Below the pieces are notes generated by a model. It saw only the letters and a program-made list of their open reading frames with translations. It searched no databases and was not told the DNA's origin. Below are positions 15,880 to 24,431 of a DNA stretch of 64,000 bases, in pieces. Made by a program: the position numbers and the translations under genes. The stretch is from positions 434,001 to 498,000 of the forward strand of contig NZ_JAUZEE010000001.1 of the NCBI RefSeq assembly GCF_030705305.1, in the 5' to 3' direction. How positions within the stretch are numbered: the first letter of the stretch is position 1; each line of letters opens with the position of its first letter. This DNA comes from Leptothrix discophora (GTDB taxonomy: Bacteria; Pseudomonadota; Gammaproteobacteria; Burkholderiales; Burkholderiaceae_C).

Positions 15880-16892
15880 CGGCGCGCCGCACCGTGGTCT
15901 TCCTGCTGCGCCGGCTGCGCGACGCCGCGCTGGTGCTGATCGGCGTGCATGTGCTGACCTTTGCGCTGTTCTTCGGCATCAACACGCCCGACGACATGGC
16001 CCGCCTTGCGCTGGGCGGCAAGCGCGTCACGGCCGAGCAGGTCACGCACTGGAAGCGCGAGCGCGGCTACGACCGGCCGCTGCTCTGGAATGCCGATGAA
16101 CACGGGGCTGCTGTGCTGACCCGGACCATCTTCTGGCAACGCACCGCCGCGCTGCTGCGGCTGGACTTCGGCCGCGCCGACAGCGAGAGCGGCGGCGACA
16201 TCGGCCGTGAGGTCGCTCGCCGCATGGCGGTCAGCGTGCAGTTGGCGCTGCCGCTGTTCGTGCTGCAGGGGCTGGCCAGCCTGCTGATCGCGCTGGCGCT
16301 GGTCGCCGTGCGTGGCAGCGCGCTGGAACGCTGGGGCGGTGCGCTGACGCTGCTGATGCTGTCGATCTCCAGCCTGTTCTACATCGTCGCCGGACAGGCG
16401 CTGTTCTCGCAGCTGCTGCGGCTGGCGCCGGTGTCGGGCTGGGCGGACGGCTGGGCCTCGTGGCGGTTCCTGGTCCTGCCGCTGCTGCTGGCGCTGCTCA
16501 CGCGACTGGCCGGCGATGTGCGCCTGTACCGCGCGATGCTGCTCGAAGAAGCCGGCAAGCCACATGTGCGTGCGGCCCGCGCGCGCGGCCTGGGCGAGGC
16601 CGCCGTGCTCGGTCGGCACGTGCTGCGCAATGCGGCCGTGCCGGTGCTGACCAGTGCCGGCCTGGTGCTGCCGCTGGTCTTCCTGGGCAGCCTCGTCTTC
16701 GAGAGCTTCTTCGGCCTGCCCGGCCTGGGCGCCTACGCGATCGAGGCGATCGCGGCGCAGGACTTCGCGGTCGTGCGGACCATGGTCGTGCTGGGCGCGG
16801 CGCTTTACGTCGCGGCCATGCTGCTGGTCGACGCGGCGCTGCTGTGGGCCGATCCGCGCATCCGGCTGGACGGGGCGGAGGAGGGCCGGTGA
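15876..16892 (+). CDS. Peptide ABC transporter permease, OppB/DppB type
   Basis: A 338-residue inner-membrane permease with about six transmembrane segments. The N-terminal helix LLRRLRDAALVLIGVHVLTFALFF is characteristic of OppB/DppB. The EAA loop that contacts the ATPase reads VRAARARGLGEAAVLGRHVLRNAAVPVL, and the C-terminus has LVFESFFGLPGLGAYAIEAI as in the family. A large periplasmic insertion follows TM1. It starts with GTG at 15876, overlapping the preceding TGA as GTGA, and ends by overlapping the second permease in the same way. Confidence 0.9.
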   Translation: MTARRTVVFLLRRLRDAALVLIGVHVLTFALFFGINTPDDMARLALGGKRVTAEQVTHWKRERGYDRPLLWNADEHGAAVLTRTIFWQRTAALLRLDFGRADSESGGDIGREVARRMAVSVQLALPLFVLQGLASLLIALALVAVRGSALERWGGALTLLMLSISSLFYIVAGQALFSQLLRLAPVSGWADGWASWRFLVLPLLLALLTRLAGDVRLYRAMLLEEAGKPHVRAARARGLGEAAVLGRHVLRNAAVPVLTSAGLVLPLVFLGSLVFESFFGLPGLGAYAIEAIAAQDFAVVRTMVVLGAALYVAAMLLVDAALLWADPRIRLDGAEEGR

Positions 16893-18310
16893 CGCCGACC
16901 GAGACCCCCGTCTGGATGCTGCTGGCGCAGGCCCGCCCGGTGCTGCTGTGGACCGATGCGCTGCTCTGGGCCGTGCTGTCCGCCGGCCTGCTGTGCGCCT
17001 GGCGGCTGCGCCGCGACCCGCTGCAGCGGCGCGCCTGGGGGCGTGTCGTGCAGACGCCGGGTGCGGCGGCGGCGCTGGTCGTGCTGACGACGCTGGCGGG
17101 GCTGGCGCTGGTCGATAGCCTGCACTTCCGGCGCGCGCTGCCGGGGCCGGTGGGAGCGTCGGTCGGTGCGCCCGTCGTGCATGCGACCCAGACCGAGTCG
17201 CTCTTGGACCTGCTGCTGGCCCGGCCGCTGGCGATGCGCGAATCGGGCTACTCGCGGCCGCTGGATGCCTGGACGCTGGCCCGCGAGAGCGTCGTGCGCG
17301 ACGGCGAGGTGCGGCGCGAGCCGTTGCGGCTGGTGCACGGCGGCGCGCACCTGGGCGGCTCGGTCGACGGCCGGCTGGCGGACCTGGCCGGCCGCGCGCT
17401 GGCGGGTGCGGCGCTCGGCCTGGGCGTCGCGCTGCTGGCGGTCGTCGCGGTGACGCGCCGCCGGCCGGACCGGCTGGCTGGCCCGGCGCGAGAAGCGGCC
17501 CTGGCCGCCGCGCTGCTGGCGATGCTGGCCGGCGTGATCGCGAGCTGGGCCGATGCCTGGCATGTGCTGGGCACCGACCGGATCGGCCAGGATGTGCTGG
17601 TTCAGGCGCTCAAGAGCGTGCGCACCGCCTTCGTGATCGGCCTGCTGGCCAGCCTCGCGACGGTGCCGCCGGCGCTCGCGCTGGGCCTGCTGGCGGGCTG
17701 GTACCGGGGGGCGGCGGATGCGGCGGTTCAGGGCCTGACCGCCGTGCTGGCCGCCATCCCCAACGTGCTGCTGATCGCGGCCGGCGTGCTGCTGGCGCAG
17801 GCCGCGATCGACGCCCATCCGGACGCCTTCGCGTCGGCGCTGGAGCGGGCCGACGCCAAGCTGATGCTGCTGTGCCTGATCCTGGGCCTGGGCGGCTGGG
17901 CGGGGCTGTGCCGGCTGGTCCGGGCCGAAACGCTGCGCCTGCGCGAGCAGGACTTCATCCGTGCGGCACGCGGCGCCGGCCTGTCGGACGGGCGCATCGT
18001 CTGGCGCCACCTGGCCCCGAACGTCGCCCACCTGGTGCTGATCCAGGCCGCGCTGGACCTGTCCATGCTGGTCCTCTACGAGGCCGTGCTGACCTATGTC
18101 GGCGTCGGCGTGGACCCGGCGCTGCAGAGCTTCGGCGGCATGATCAACCTGGCCCGCAGCGAGCTGCTGCGCGAGCCGGTGGTCTGGTGGTCGGTTGGCG
18201 CGGCCTTCGTCTTCATGGTCGTGCTGGTGCTGGCGCTGAACGTGCTGGCCGATGCGATCCGGCAGGCCTTCGACCCGCGTGCCGCGCTGTCCGTCGGAGG
18301 ACGGTCGTGA
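16889..18310 (+). CDS. Peptide ABC transporter permease, OppC/DppC type, with extended N-terminus
   Basis: A 473-residue permease. OppC proteins are usually about 300 residues; here an extra region of about 200 residues (two hydrophobic segments plus a periplasmic stretch, residues about 1-190) precedes the core. The core begins near HVLGTDRIGQDVLVQALKSVRTAF, the OppC signature, and has the EAA loop FIRAARGAGLSDGRIVWRHLAPNV and VLTYVGVGVDPALQSFGGMI. The GTG start at 16889 forms a GTGA overlap with the upstream stop. It is likely the second subunit of the importer pore. Confidence 0.9.
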   Translation: MTPTETPVWMLLAQARPVLLWTDALLWAVLSAGLLCAWRLRRDPLQRRAWGRVVQTPGAAAALVVLTTLAGLALVDSLHFRRALPGPVGASVGAPVVHATQTESLLDLLLARPLAMRESGYSRPLDAWTLARESVVRDGEVRREPLRLVHGGAHLGGSVDGRLADLAGRALAGAALGLGVALLAVVAVTRRRPDRLAGPAREAALAAALLAMLAGVIASWADAWHVLGTDRIGQDVLVQALKSVRTAFVIGLLASLATVPPALALGLLAGWYRGAADAAVQGLTAVLAAIPNVLLIAAGVLLAQAAIDAHPDAFASALERADAKLMLLCLILGLGGWAGLCRLVRAETLRLREQDFIRAARGAGLSDGRIVWRHLAPNVAHLVLIQAALDLSMLVLYEAVLTYVGVGVDPALQSFGGMINLARSELLREPVVWWSVGAAFVFMVVLVLALNVLADAIRQAFDPRAALSVGGRS

Positions 18311-20010
18311 GCACGCTGCTGCTGGACATCGCCGAGCTGTGCGTCGATCTGGACGACGACGCGCAGCCGCGGCCGCGCCGGATGCTGCACGGCCTGTCGC
18401 TGGCGCTGCGGCGCGGCGAGACGGTCGCGCTGGTCGGGCCTTCGGGCAGCGGCAAGAGCCTGACGGCGGCGGCGCTGATGCGGCTGTTGCCGGAAAACGC
18501 CTGGATCGCCGCGGGCGACGTCCGCCTGGCCGCACGCGGCGGCCCGGAGGCCCACGACGGCCGTCGCGCGCCAACGCAGAACCTGCCCGACCTGCCCGAA
18601 CACGCGATGCGACCGGTGCGCGGCGGCCGCATCGGCATCGTCTTTCAGGACCCGAGCGCGAGCCTGAACCCGGTGCTGACGATCGGCCGTCAGCTGCGCG
18701 AGGCCATCGAGGCCCACACGGCGCTGCGCGGTGCGGCGGCTGGGGCGCGGGCGCGGCGCTGGCTCGACGAGGTCGGCCTGCCGGCATCGGCGCTGGACCG
18801 CCATGCCTTCGAGCTGTCGGGCGGCCAGCAGCAGCGCGCGATGCTGGCCATCGCGCTGGCCGGCGAGCCTGAGCTGCTGATCGCCGACGAGGCCACCTCG
18901 GCGCTGGACGTGCTGACGCAGGCTCAGGTGCTGAGCCTGATCGAGCGCCTGCAGGCCGAGCGCCGGCTGGGCCTGCTGCTGATCACGCACGACCTGGCGA
19001 TCGCGGCCCGGCATGCCGACCGCATCGCGCTGCTGGACCACGGCCGCCTGGTCGCCGCCGGTCCGACCGCGCTGCTGCTGGGGCGCGATGGTGCGCCGGC
19101 GCTGCCCTTGTTGCGCGAGCTGCTGGATGCGGTGCCAGGTGGCGCGGGCTGGGGGCGTGGGGAGGCCGAGCTGCGCCCGGGATCGACCCCGACCCCGACC
19201 CCGACCGCGCCGTTGCTGCGCGTCGACGCGCTGCGCATCGCCTACCCGGCGCGCCGGACCGGGCTGATCGGACGCGAGCCGGGCCATGTCGCCGTCGACG
19301 GCGTGGGCTTCGAGCTCGCGGCCGGGCGCACGCTGGCGCTGGTCGGCGCGAGCGGATGCGGCAAGTCCAGCGTTGCACTGGCACTGACGCGGCTGCTGCC
19401 GGCGTCGGCGAGGCTCGAGGGCTCGATCCTGCTCGACAACGTCGACCTGGGCGGGCTGAAGGGGCGGGCGCTGCGACAGGCCCGCTGCGACGTGCAGCTG
19501 GTCTTCCAGGACCCGCTCGCGTCGCTGGACCCGCGCCAGCGTGTCGGCGACATGCTGGCCGAGACGCTCGCGGCGCTGCGCCCGGACTGGGATGCCGGCC
19601 GCCGCGCCGCGCGCCTGGCCGGTCTGGTCGAGCAGGTCGGGCTGGCGGGCCTGGACCTCGGCCGCCATCCGCATGCCTATTCGGGCGGCCAGCGCCAGCG
19701 CCTGGCCATCGCGCGGGCGCTGGCCTGCCAGCCACGCCTGCTGGTCTGCGACGAGCCGACCTCGGCGCTGGACCTGATCACGCAGGCTCAGGTGCTGAGC
19801 CTGCTGCGCGACCTTCAGCGCGAGACCGGCGTGGCGATGGTCTTCATCACCCATCACCTCGCGCTGGTCGAGGCCATCGCCGACGAGGTGGCGGTGATGG
19901 ACGCCGGCCGCATCGTCGAGTCCGGTCCGGTCGACCGCGTGTTGGACCCCGTGGCCGGCCAGCGCCACCCGGTCACGCGTTCGCTGTGGGCAGCCCTGCC
20001 GAGGTTGTGA
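18307..20010 (+). CDS. Peptide ABC transporter, fused double ATPase (OppD-OppF type)
   Basis: A 567-residue protein with two complete ABC ATPase domains fused. Domain one (about 5-270) has Walker A GPSGSGKS, signature LSGGQQQR and Walker B LLIADEATSALD. Domain two (about 300-560) has GASGCGKS, YSGGQRQR and LLVCDEPTSALD. The linker contains a short proline-threonine repeat, STPTPTPTAP. YejF-type transporters have the same fused layout. It begins with GTG overlapping the preceding stop as GTGA and is the last gene of the ldcA operon; the convergent SLC13-type gene ends 17 bases further on. Confidence 0.92.
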   Translation: MSTLLLDIAELCVDLDDDAQPRPRRMLHGLSLALRRGETVALVGPSGSGKSLTAAALMRLLPENAWIAAGDVRLAARGGPEAHDGRRAPTQNLPDLPEHAMRPVRGGRIGIVFQDPSASLNPVLTIGRQLREAIEAHTALRGAAAGARARRWLDEVGLPASALDRHAFELSGGQQQRAMLAIALAGEPELLIADEATSALDVLTQAQVLSLIERLQAERRLGLLLITHDLAIAARHADRIALLDHGRLVAAGPTALLLGRDGAPALPLLRELLDAVPGGAGWGRGEAELRPGSTPTPTPTAPLLRVDALRIAYPARRTGLIGREPGHVAVDGVGFELAAGRTLALVGASGCGKSSVALALTRLLPASARLEGSILLDNVDLGGLKGRALRQARCDVQLVFQDPLASLDPRQRVGDMLAETLAALRPDWDAGRRAARLAGLVEQVGLAGLDLGRHPHAYSGGQRQRLAIARALACQPRLLVCDEPTSALDLITQAQVLSLLRDLQRETGVAMVFITHHLALVEAIADEVAVMDAGRIVESGPVDRVLDPVAGQRHPVTRSLWAALPRL

Positions 20011-20027
20011 ACAGGCCGCTCCGGTGG

Positions 20028-21251
20028 TCAGGCCAGCCAGGCCAGCCACAGCCCGGTCACCGCCAGCGAACCCAGTGTCACCGGCACGCCGACCCGCGCA
20101 TGGGTGCGCCAGTCGATCGCCACGCCGCGCCGCTGGGCCGCATCGACCACGATGATGTTGGCGATGCTGCCGACGATCAGCAGGTTGCCCGCCAGCGTGC
20201 TGACCAGGGTCAGCGTCAACCCCGCCAGCGCATGCGTCGCATGGGGCAGCAGCAGCATCACGGCGGGCACGTTGGAGACCAGGTTGGACAGCCCGAAGGT
20301 CGTGATCGCCAGCGGCGCCGGGTCGGCAAGCGCGATGCCGGCCCGGGCCAGCGCGTCGACCGCCTGCTGCGGCAGGCCGGTGGCCTCGAAGGCATGGTTG
20401 ACGATGAACAGGCCGATGAAGAGCAGCAGCAGCTCGTAGTCGATCAGTCCGAGCATGTCGCGCGAGTGCAGCTTGCGGCTGAGCAGCAGCAGGCCAGCGC
20501 CGGTCAGCGCGATGACCTCTCGCGGCCAGTCGGTCAGCAGGAAACACGCGACGATGCCGAGCGCGACGCCCAGGCCCTTGGCGGTCTGCCAGCGGTCGAA
20601 CGCGATCTCGGCCACGCCGGTGCCCGCCTCGACCGGCCCGGTCCAGCGCCCGCGGAACAGCCACGCGACGATCGCCCAGGTCAGGCCGAGTGCCAGCAGC
20701 ACCGGTGGCGTCGCATCCCGCACATGGCCGGCGAAGTCGAGCTTCAGGGTCTCGCCGACCAGCATGTTCTGCGGGTTGCCGATCAGCGTCGCGGCCGAAC
20801 CGATGTTGGACGCGCAGGCCAGCGCCAGCAGCAGCGGCAGCGGGTTCAGGCCGCGCCGCCGGGCCGCGTCCACCAGCACCGGCGCAACCGCCAGGCAGAC
20901 GATGTCGTTGCTGAAGACCGCCGACAGCACCGCGCTGACCACGATCAGCGCGCCCAGGAGCTCGGCGGGCGAGAGCGGCAGGGCGGCCAGCCGGCGCGTC
21001 GCCCAGTCGTAGAAGCCGCCCAGGCGCATCTGGGCGGACACGACCATGAAGGCGAACAGCAGGATGACGGTGGGAACGTGAACGGCCTGCGCGGCATCCT
21101 GCATCGACAGCACGTCGCCGCCGATCAGCGCGATCGCGCCGAGTAGTGCCACGCCGGTGCGGTCCAGCTGCAGGAAGGGCAGGCCGCCCAGCACCATGCC
21201 GAGGTAGACGAGCGCGAAGACGAGGACGGTGACATCCTGGGCCGGGGTCAT
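20028..21251 (-). CDS. SLC13/ArsB-NhaD-type ion transporter permease
   Basis: A 407-residue membrane protein with about ten to eleven transmembrane segments. The ion-transporter superfamily patterns are visible: LSAVFSNDIVCLAVAPVLV and ALACASNIGSAATLIGNPQNMLVG in the first half, and FGLSNLVSNVPAVMLLLP and AGNLLIVGSIANIIVVDAAQRRG in the second, the typical inverted repeat. The substrate (anion, arsenite or sodium-coupled dicarboxylate) cannot be decided. The ATG at 21251 follows GGAG by eight bases, and a strong hairpin separates it from the upstream PhoH-like gene. Confidence 0.85.
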   Translation of the reverse strand: MTPAQDVTVLVFALVYLGMVLGGLPFLQLDRTGVALLGAIALIGGDVLSMQDAAQAVHVPTVILLFAFMVVSAQMRLGGFYDWATRRLAALPLSPAELLGALIVVSAVLSAVFSNDIVCLAVAPVLVDAARRRGLNPLPLLLALACASNIGSAATLIGNPQNMLVGETLKLDFAGHVRDATPPVLLALGLTWAIVAWLFRGRWTGPVEAGTGVAEIAFDRWQTAKGLGVALGIVACFLLTDWPREVIALTGAGLLLLSRKLHSRDMLGLIDYELLLLFIGLFIVNHAFEATGLPQQAVDALARAGIALADPAPLAITTFGLSNLVSNVPAVMLLLPHATHALAGLTLTLVSTLAGNLLIVGSIANIIVVDAAQRRGVAIDWRTHARVGVPVTLGSLAVTGLWLAWLA

Positions 21252-21269
21252 GGCGGGTCTCCAGAAACG

Positions 21270-21295
21270 GCAAGACCGGCCGGAGCCGGTCTTGC
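21270..21295 (-). terminator. Strong hairpin between PIN-PhoH gene and SLC13-type gene
   Basis: GCAAGACCGGC-cgga-GCCGGTCTTGC is a perfect 11-bp stem with a 4-base loop. Read leftward it lies about 30 bases after the PIN-PhoH stop and is followed by GTTTCT, a poor U-tract. It is probably a terminator or attenuator between the two genes. Confidence 0.55.
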
Positions 21296-21324
21296 AAGCA
21301 GGGCCAGGTACGCCCGGGTGTGCG

Positions 21325-23166
21325 TCAGAGCACGTCGGAGGCGAAGTCGGCCAGGCGCGAACGCTCGCCGCGTGCCAGCGTGATGTGGCCGGCATGCGGC
21401 CAGCCCTTGAAGCGGTCGACCGCAAAGGTCAGGCCCGAGCTGCCTTCGGTCAGGTAAGGCGTGTCGATCTGCGCGAGGTTGCCCAGGCAGACGATCTTGG
21501 TGCCCGGACCGGCGCGCGTCACCAGCGTCTTCATCTGCTTGGGCGTGAGGTTCTGGGCCTCGTCGATGATGACGAACTTGTTCAGGAAGGTGCGCCCGCG
21601 CATGAAGTTCAGGCTCTTGATCTTGATCTTGCTGCGCACGAGGTCGTTGGTGGCCGCACGGCCCCATTCGCCGGCGGCGCTGTCACCGCGGGCCAGGACC
21701 TCGAGGTTGTCGTCCAGCGCGCCCATCCACGGCCCCATCTTCTCTTCCTCGTTGCCGGGCAGGAAGCCGATGTCCTCGCCGACCGGCACGGTCACGCGGG
21801 TCACGATGATCTCGGAGTAGCGGCGGTCGTCGAGCACCTGCGCCAGGCCCGAGGCCAGCGTCATCAGCGTCTTGCCGGTGCCGGCGGTGCCGGTCAGCGT
21901 GATGAAGTCGCAGTCCGGATCCATCAGCAGGTTGAGCGCGAAGTTCTGCTCACGGTTGCGGGCCGACACGCCCCAGACCGCATGCTTGGCGTGGGTGTAG
22001 TCCTTCAGCGTCTTCAGCACGGCGGTCTTGCCGGTGATCTCGGTGACCTTGGCATACAGCGCAGCGTTGCCGGGGGTCTCGAGGTAGACGAACTGGTTGA
22101 CCATCAGCACCGGCACCAGCGGTCCGCTGATGCGGTAGTAGGTCGAGCCGCCCTGCTGCCAGCTCTCCATGGTCTTGCCGTGGCGCTCCCAGAAGTCGGA
22201 CGGCAGCGGCATCACGCCGGTGTAGAGCAGGTCGCCGTCTTCCAGCGTCTTGTCGTTGAAGTAGTCCTCGGCGGGCAGGCCCAGCGCGCGGGCCTTGATG
22301 CGCATGTTGATGTCCTTGGACACCAGCACGACCTCGCGCTCGGGCATGGCCCCGCGCAGGCTCTGCACCACGCCCAGGATCTGGTTGTCGGCCTTGCCCT
22401 GCGGCAGGCCGTCGGGCAGCTTGATGTCCAGGAAGGTGGTCTGGAAGTAGAGCTTGCCGCCGGCCTCGCGGTGGCCGGTCTTGGCCAGGGCGATGCCGTC
22501 GGCGGCGTCGAGCTTGCCGTTCTCGTCCAGGCTGGCGGCCAGCGCGTCGAGCTCTCGGCTGACCTGGCGCACGTTGCGCGAGACCTCGCTCATGCCCTTC
22601 TTGTGGCCGTCGAGTTCCTCGAGCGTGATCATCGGCAGGTAGATGTCGTGCTCCTCGAAGCGGAAGATCGACATCGGGTCGTGCATCAGCACGTTGGTGT
22701 CGAGCACGAACAGCTTGGCCGGACCGGTCGAGCGCGGCTTGCGGGCGCGGGTCGAACCGGCGCTGGCAGCACTGCGGGACGTCGGCGAGGCACCCTGGCC
22801 GGCGCGCGTGGCGACCGGTGCCGGAGCGGGCAGGGCGGGCGGCTGGACCACGGCCGGCGAAGCGGCCTTGGCGGGCTGCGCGGCGGCGGTCTTGGCGGGG
22901 GTTGTCGCGGCCTTGACCGACTTGGCGCGGGGCGCCTTGGCCGGCGCGGCGACGGCCGTCGCCTCGGTCGGCGCAGCCGCCAGGGCGGCTTCGGGGGCCT
23001 TCAGTTCCAGGACGGCGCCGGTGCCGGCGCTGGCGGTGAGGCTGTCGGCCCCATCGGACCGGCTGGCCGATGCCGTGCGACGGCTGCTGCGGGGCGCGGA
23101 CTGCGCGTCGTACTGGCTGGGGTCGAGGACAGCGCCGCGTTTGGCGGGAGGTTGAGGCAGAGGCAT
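21325..23166 (-). CDS. PIN-domain PhoH-family ATPase/ribonuclease (PhoH2 type)
   Basis: A 613-residue fusion of a PIN RNase domain and a PhoH ATPase, as in YlaK/PhoH2, which couples RNA unwinding to cleavage. Residues 1-150 are low-complexity (Ala-, Pro-, Lys- and Ser-rich, PAKAA-like runs). The PIN domain starts at KLFVLDTNVLMHD (about 151-163). The ATPase has Walker A GTAGTGKT near residue 420 and Walker B FVIIDEAQN near 530. The ATG at 23166 sits downstream of the bcp terminator. The N-terminal extension is much longer than in Bacillus or mycobacterial homologues. Confidence 0.92.
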   Translation of the reverse strand: MPLPQPPAKRGAVLDPSQYDAQSAPRSSRRTASASRSDGADSLTASAGTGAVLELKAPEAALAAAPTEATAVAAPAKAPRAKSVKAATTPAKTAAAQPAKAASPAVVQPPALPAPAPVATRAGQGASPTSRSAASAGSTRARKPRSTGPAKLFVLDTNVLMHDPMSIFRFEEHDIYLPMITLEELDGHKKGMSEVSRNVRQVSRELDALAASLDENGKLDAADGIALAKTGHREAGGKLYFQTTFLDIKLPDGLPQGKADNQILGVVQSLRGAMPEREVVLVSKDINMRIKARALGLPAEDYFNDKTLEDGDLLYTGVMPLPSDFWERHGKTMESWQQGGSTYYRISGPLVPVLMVNQFVYLETPGNAALYAKVTEITGKTAVLKTLKDYTHAKHAVWGVSARNREQNFALNLLMDPDCDFITLTGTAGTGKTLMTLASGLAQVLDDRRYSEIIVTRVTVPVGEDIGFLPGNEEEKMGPWMGALDDNLEVLARGDSAAGEWGRAATNDLVRSKIKIKSLNFMRGRTFLNKFVIIDEAQNLTPKQMKTLVTRAGPGTKIVCLGNLAQIDTPYLTEGSSGLTFAVDRFKGWPHAGHITLARGERSRLADFASDVL

Positions 23167-23237
23167 CGAGTTCAGGCTTCGCGGGCTGAGGACAGAACGC
23201 GCCGGTTGGCGGGGACGGGAACCGGCGCGACAACAAA

Positions 23238-23265
23238 AAAGCCGCGCAGCAAGCTGGGCGGCTTT
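23238..23265 (-). terminator. Intrinsic terminator downstream of bcp
   Basis: Read on the minus strand, an 8-bp stem AAAGCCGC…GCGGCTTT with a 12-base loop is followed at once by TTTTTTGTTG (to about 23232). It lies 164 bases past the bcp stop and about 70 bases before the PIN-PhoH start. This is the best intrinsic terminator in the window. Confidence 0.75.
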
Positions 23266-23299
23266 GTCATGGGGTGCGATCTGGTCGTCGCAGGCATGA

Positions 23300-23316
23300 G
23301 CCCATTATGCATGGGC
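23300..23316. other. Inverted repeat between bcp and PIN-PhoH genes
   Basis: GCCCAT-TATGC-ATGGGC, 6-bp arms, lies in the 262-bp gap between the bcp stop (23429) and the PIN-PhoH start (23166), upstream of the bcp terminator. On the minus strand it contains CATAAT, a possible -10 element for the PIN-PhoH gene if that transcript reads through. I see nothing else in this gap apart from the terminator. Confidence 0.3.
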
Positions 23317-23428
23317 AAAACTGCGGTGAACGTGGCCCCGGTGCGAAGGGTGAGACTGCTGCAGCACCCGTCCGAACCGTGACGCGGAAGCACCTGGCGG
23401 GTGCCCCGGACCGCCACCACGCGCCCGG

Positions 23429-23908
23429 TCAGGCGGTGGTGATGTTGAGTTCGCGCACGGCCTTGAGGACTTCCTCGACATGGCCGGCGACCTTGATGCC
23501 GCGCCATTCGGCACGCAGCACGCCTTCAGCGTCGATCAGGAAGGTCGAGCGCTCGATGCCCTTGACCTTCTTGCCATACATGATCTTGTTCTTGACCACG
23601 CCGAACATGTGGCAGAGCTTCTCTTCGGTGTCGGCGATCAACTCGAAGGGCAGTTCAAGGTTCTGCTTGAACTTGTCGTGCGAGGCCATGTTGTCGCGCG
23701 ACACGCCGAAGACCACCGCACCGGCGTCCTTGAACTCCTGGTGCTGGTCCCGGAACTGCATCGCTTCGGTGGTACAACCCGGCGTGTTGTCCTTCGGGTA
23801 GAAGTACAGCACCACGGCCTTGCCCAGGAAGGCTTGCGACGTGAACTTGACGCCTCCCGTGGCGTTGGCGTCGATGTCCGGCAGGGCTTTGTTGAGAGCA
23901 GGCGTCAT
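23429..23908 (-). CDS. bcp: Thioredoxin-dependent thiol peroxidase (Bcp/PrxQ peroxiredoxin)
   Basis: Bcp reduces hydrogen peroxide and organic peroxides using thioredoxin. The 159-residue protein has the AhpC/TSA fold with VVLYFYPKDNTPGCTTEAMQFRD; the Cys of PGCTTEA is the peroxidatic cysteine. PrxQ enzymes often carry a resolving Cys five residues later, and here that position is not cysteine, which suggests a 1-Cys or alternative mechanism. The end KIMYGKKVKGIERSTFLID…VAGHVEEVLKAV is typical. The ATG at 23908 gives the family N-terminus. A TATAAT and a palindrome lie upstream, and an intrinsic terminator downstream. Confidence 0.92.
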   Translation of the reverse strand: MTPALNKALPDIDANATGGVKFTSQAFLGKAVVLYFYPKDNTPGCTTEAMQFRDQHQEFKDAGAVVFGVSRDNMASHDKFKQNLELPFELIADTEEKLCHMFGVVKNKIMYGKKVKGIERSTFLIDAEGVLRAEWRGIKVAGHVEEVLKAVRELNITTA

Positions 23909-23928
23909 GCAGCGTTCTATCTGGAATA

Positions 23929-23944
23929 GCACTCGGTCGAGTGC
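23929..23944. promoter_or_regulatory. Perfect 7-bp-arm palindrome in the bcp leader
   Basis: GCACTCG-GT-CGAGTGC lies 21 bases before the bcp ATG and about ten bases downstream of a TATAAT, covering the expected start of the transcript. It could be a repressor operator or a 5' hairpin. Its factor is unknown. Confidence 0.45.
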
Positions 23945-23953
23945 AATCCCGTC

Positions 23954-23959
23954 ATTATA
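23954..23959 (-). promoter_or_regulatory. Consensus -10 box (TATAAT) upstream of bcp
   Basis: The minus strand reads TATAAT at 23959-23954, 46 bases before the bcp start. No good -35 hexamer lies 16-18 bases further upstream (the region is GC-rich), so an activator may be needed. Confidence 0.5.
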
Positions 23960-24059
23960 AAACGCTGGAACCGTCCGGGCCCCGTTCGCGGGTCATGGCA
24001 CCGCCTGATCGGGTGCTGACAGGAGGCTTTCGACGCGCGGGATGCCCGTGGTGATCGGC

Positions 24060-24431
24060 TCAATCCAGCAAAAGCACCGCGACGGCGCGACGGCCTTCGC
24101 CGATCAGGATGTTGTAGGTGCGGCAGGCCGCAGCCGTGTCCATGCTCTCGACGCCGATGCCGCGCGTCAGCAGCGGGTGGCTCAGGCGCGGCGACACGAA
24201 CTGGTGCCGGGCGCCGGTACCGACGATCACGACCTCGGGCTGCAAGGCCAGCAGCGACTCGAACTGGCCGACCGTCAGGTCCTCGACCCTGGCGCAGGGC
24301 CAGGCGGTGATCTCGCCCTGCCAGGGAACCCTGACGCTGGTGGTCCAGACCTGCTGGTTGACGGTCACCTGGGTCGAGGTGCTGGCCTGGATCGCGTTGA
24401 CGCCGTCGAGGCGTTCGGGTTGGAACTTCAC
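24060..24431 (-). CDS. Mth938-fold (DUF498/Xcc1710-like) protein
   Basis: A 123-residue protein of the Mth938 / NDUFAF3-like fold. Visible family marks are a beta-rich first half, VVIVGTGARHQFVSPRLSHPLL, GIGVESMDTAAACRTYNILIGEGR and AVAVLLLD at the C-terminus. The molecular role of bacterial members is not settled; the eukaryotic relative is a complex I assembly factor. It probably starts with GTG at 24431. It is divergent from alaA. Confidence 0.82.
   Translation of the reverse strand: MKFQPERLDGVNAIQASTSTQVTVNQQVWTTSVRVPWQGEITAWPCARVEDLTVGQFESLLALQPEVVIVGTGARHQFVSPRLSHPLLTRGIGVESMDTAAACRTYNILIGEGRRAVAVLLLD

Noticed and set aside
18094-21297. A 1,067-codon minus-strand frame over the ATPase and the SLC13-type gene
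   Set aside because: It is out of frame with the true permease and opposite a clear double ABC ATPase.
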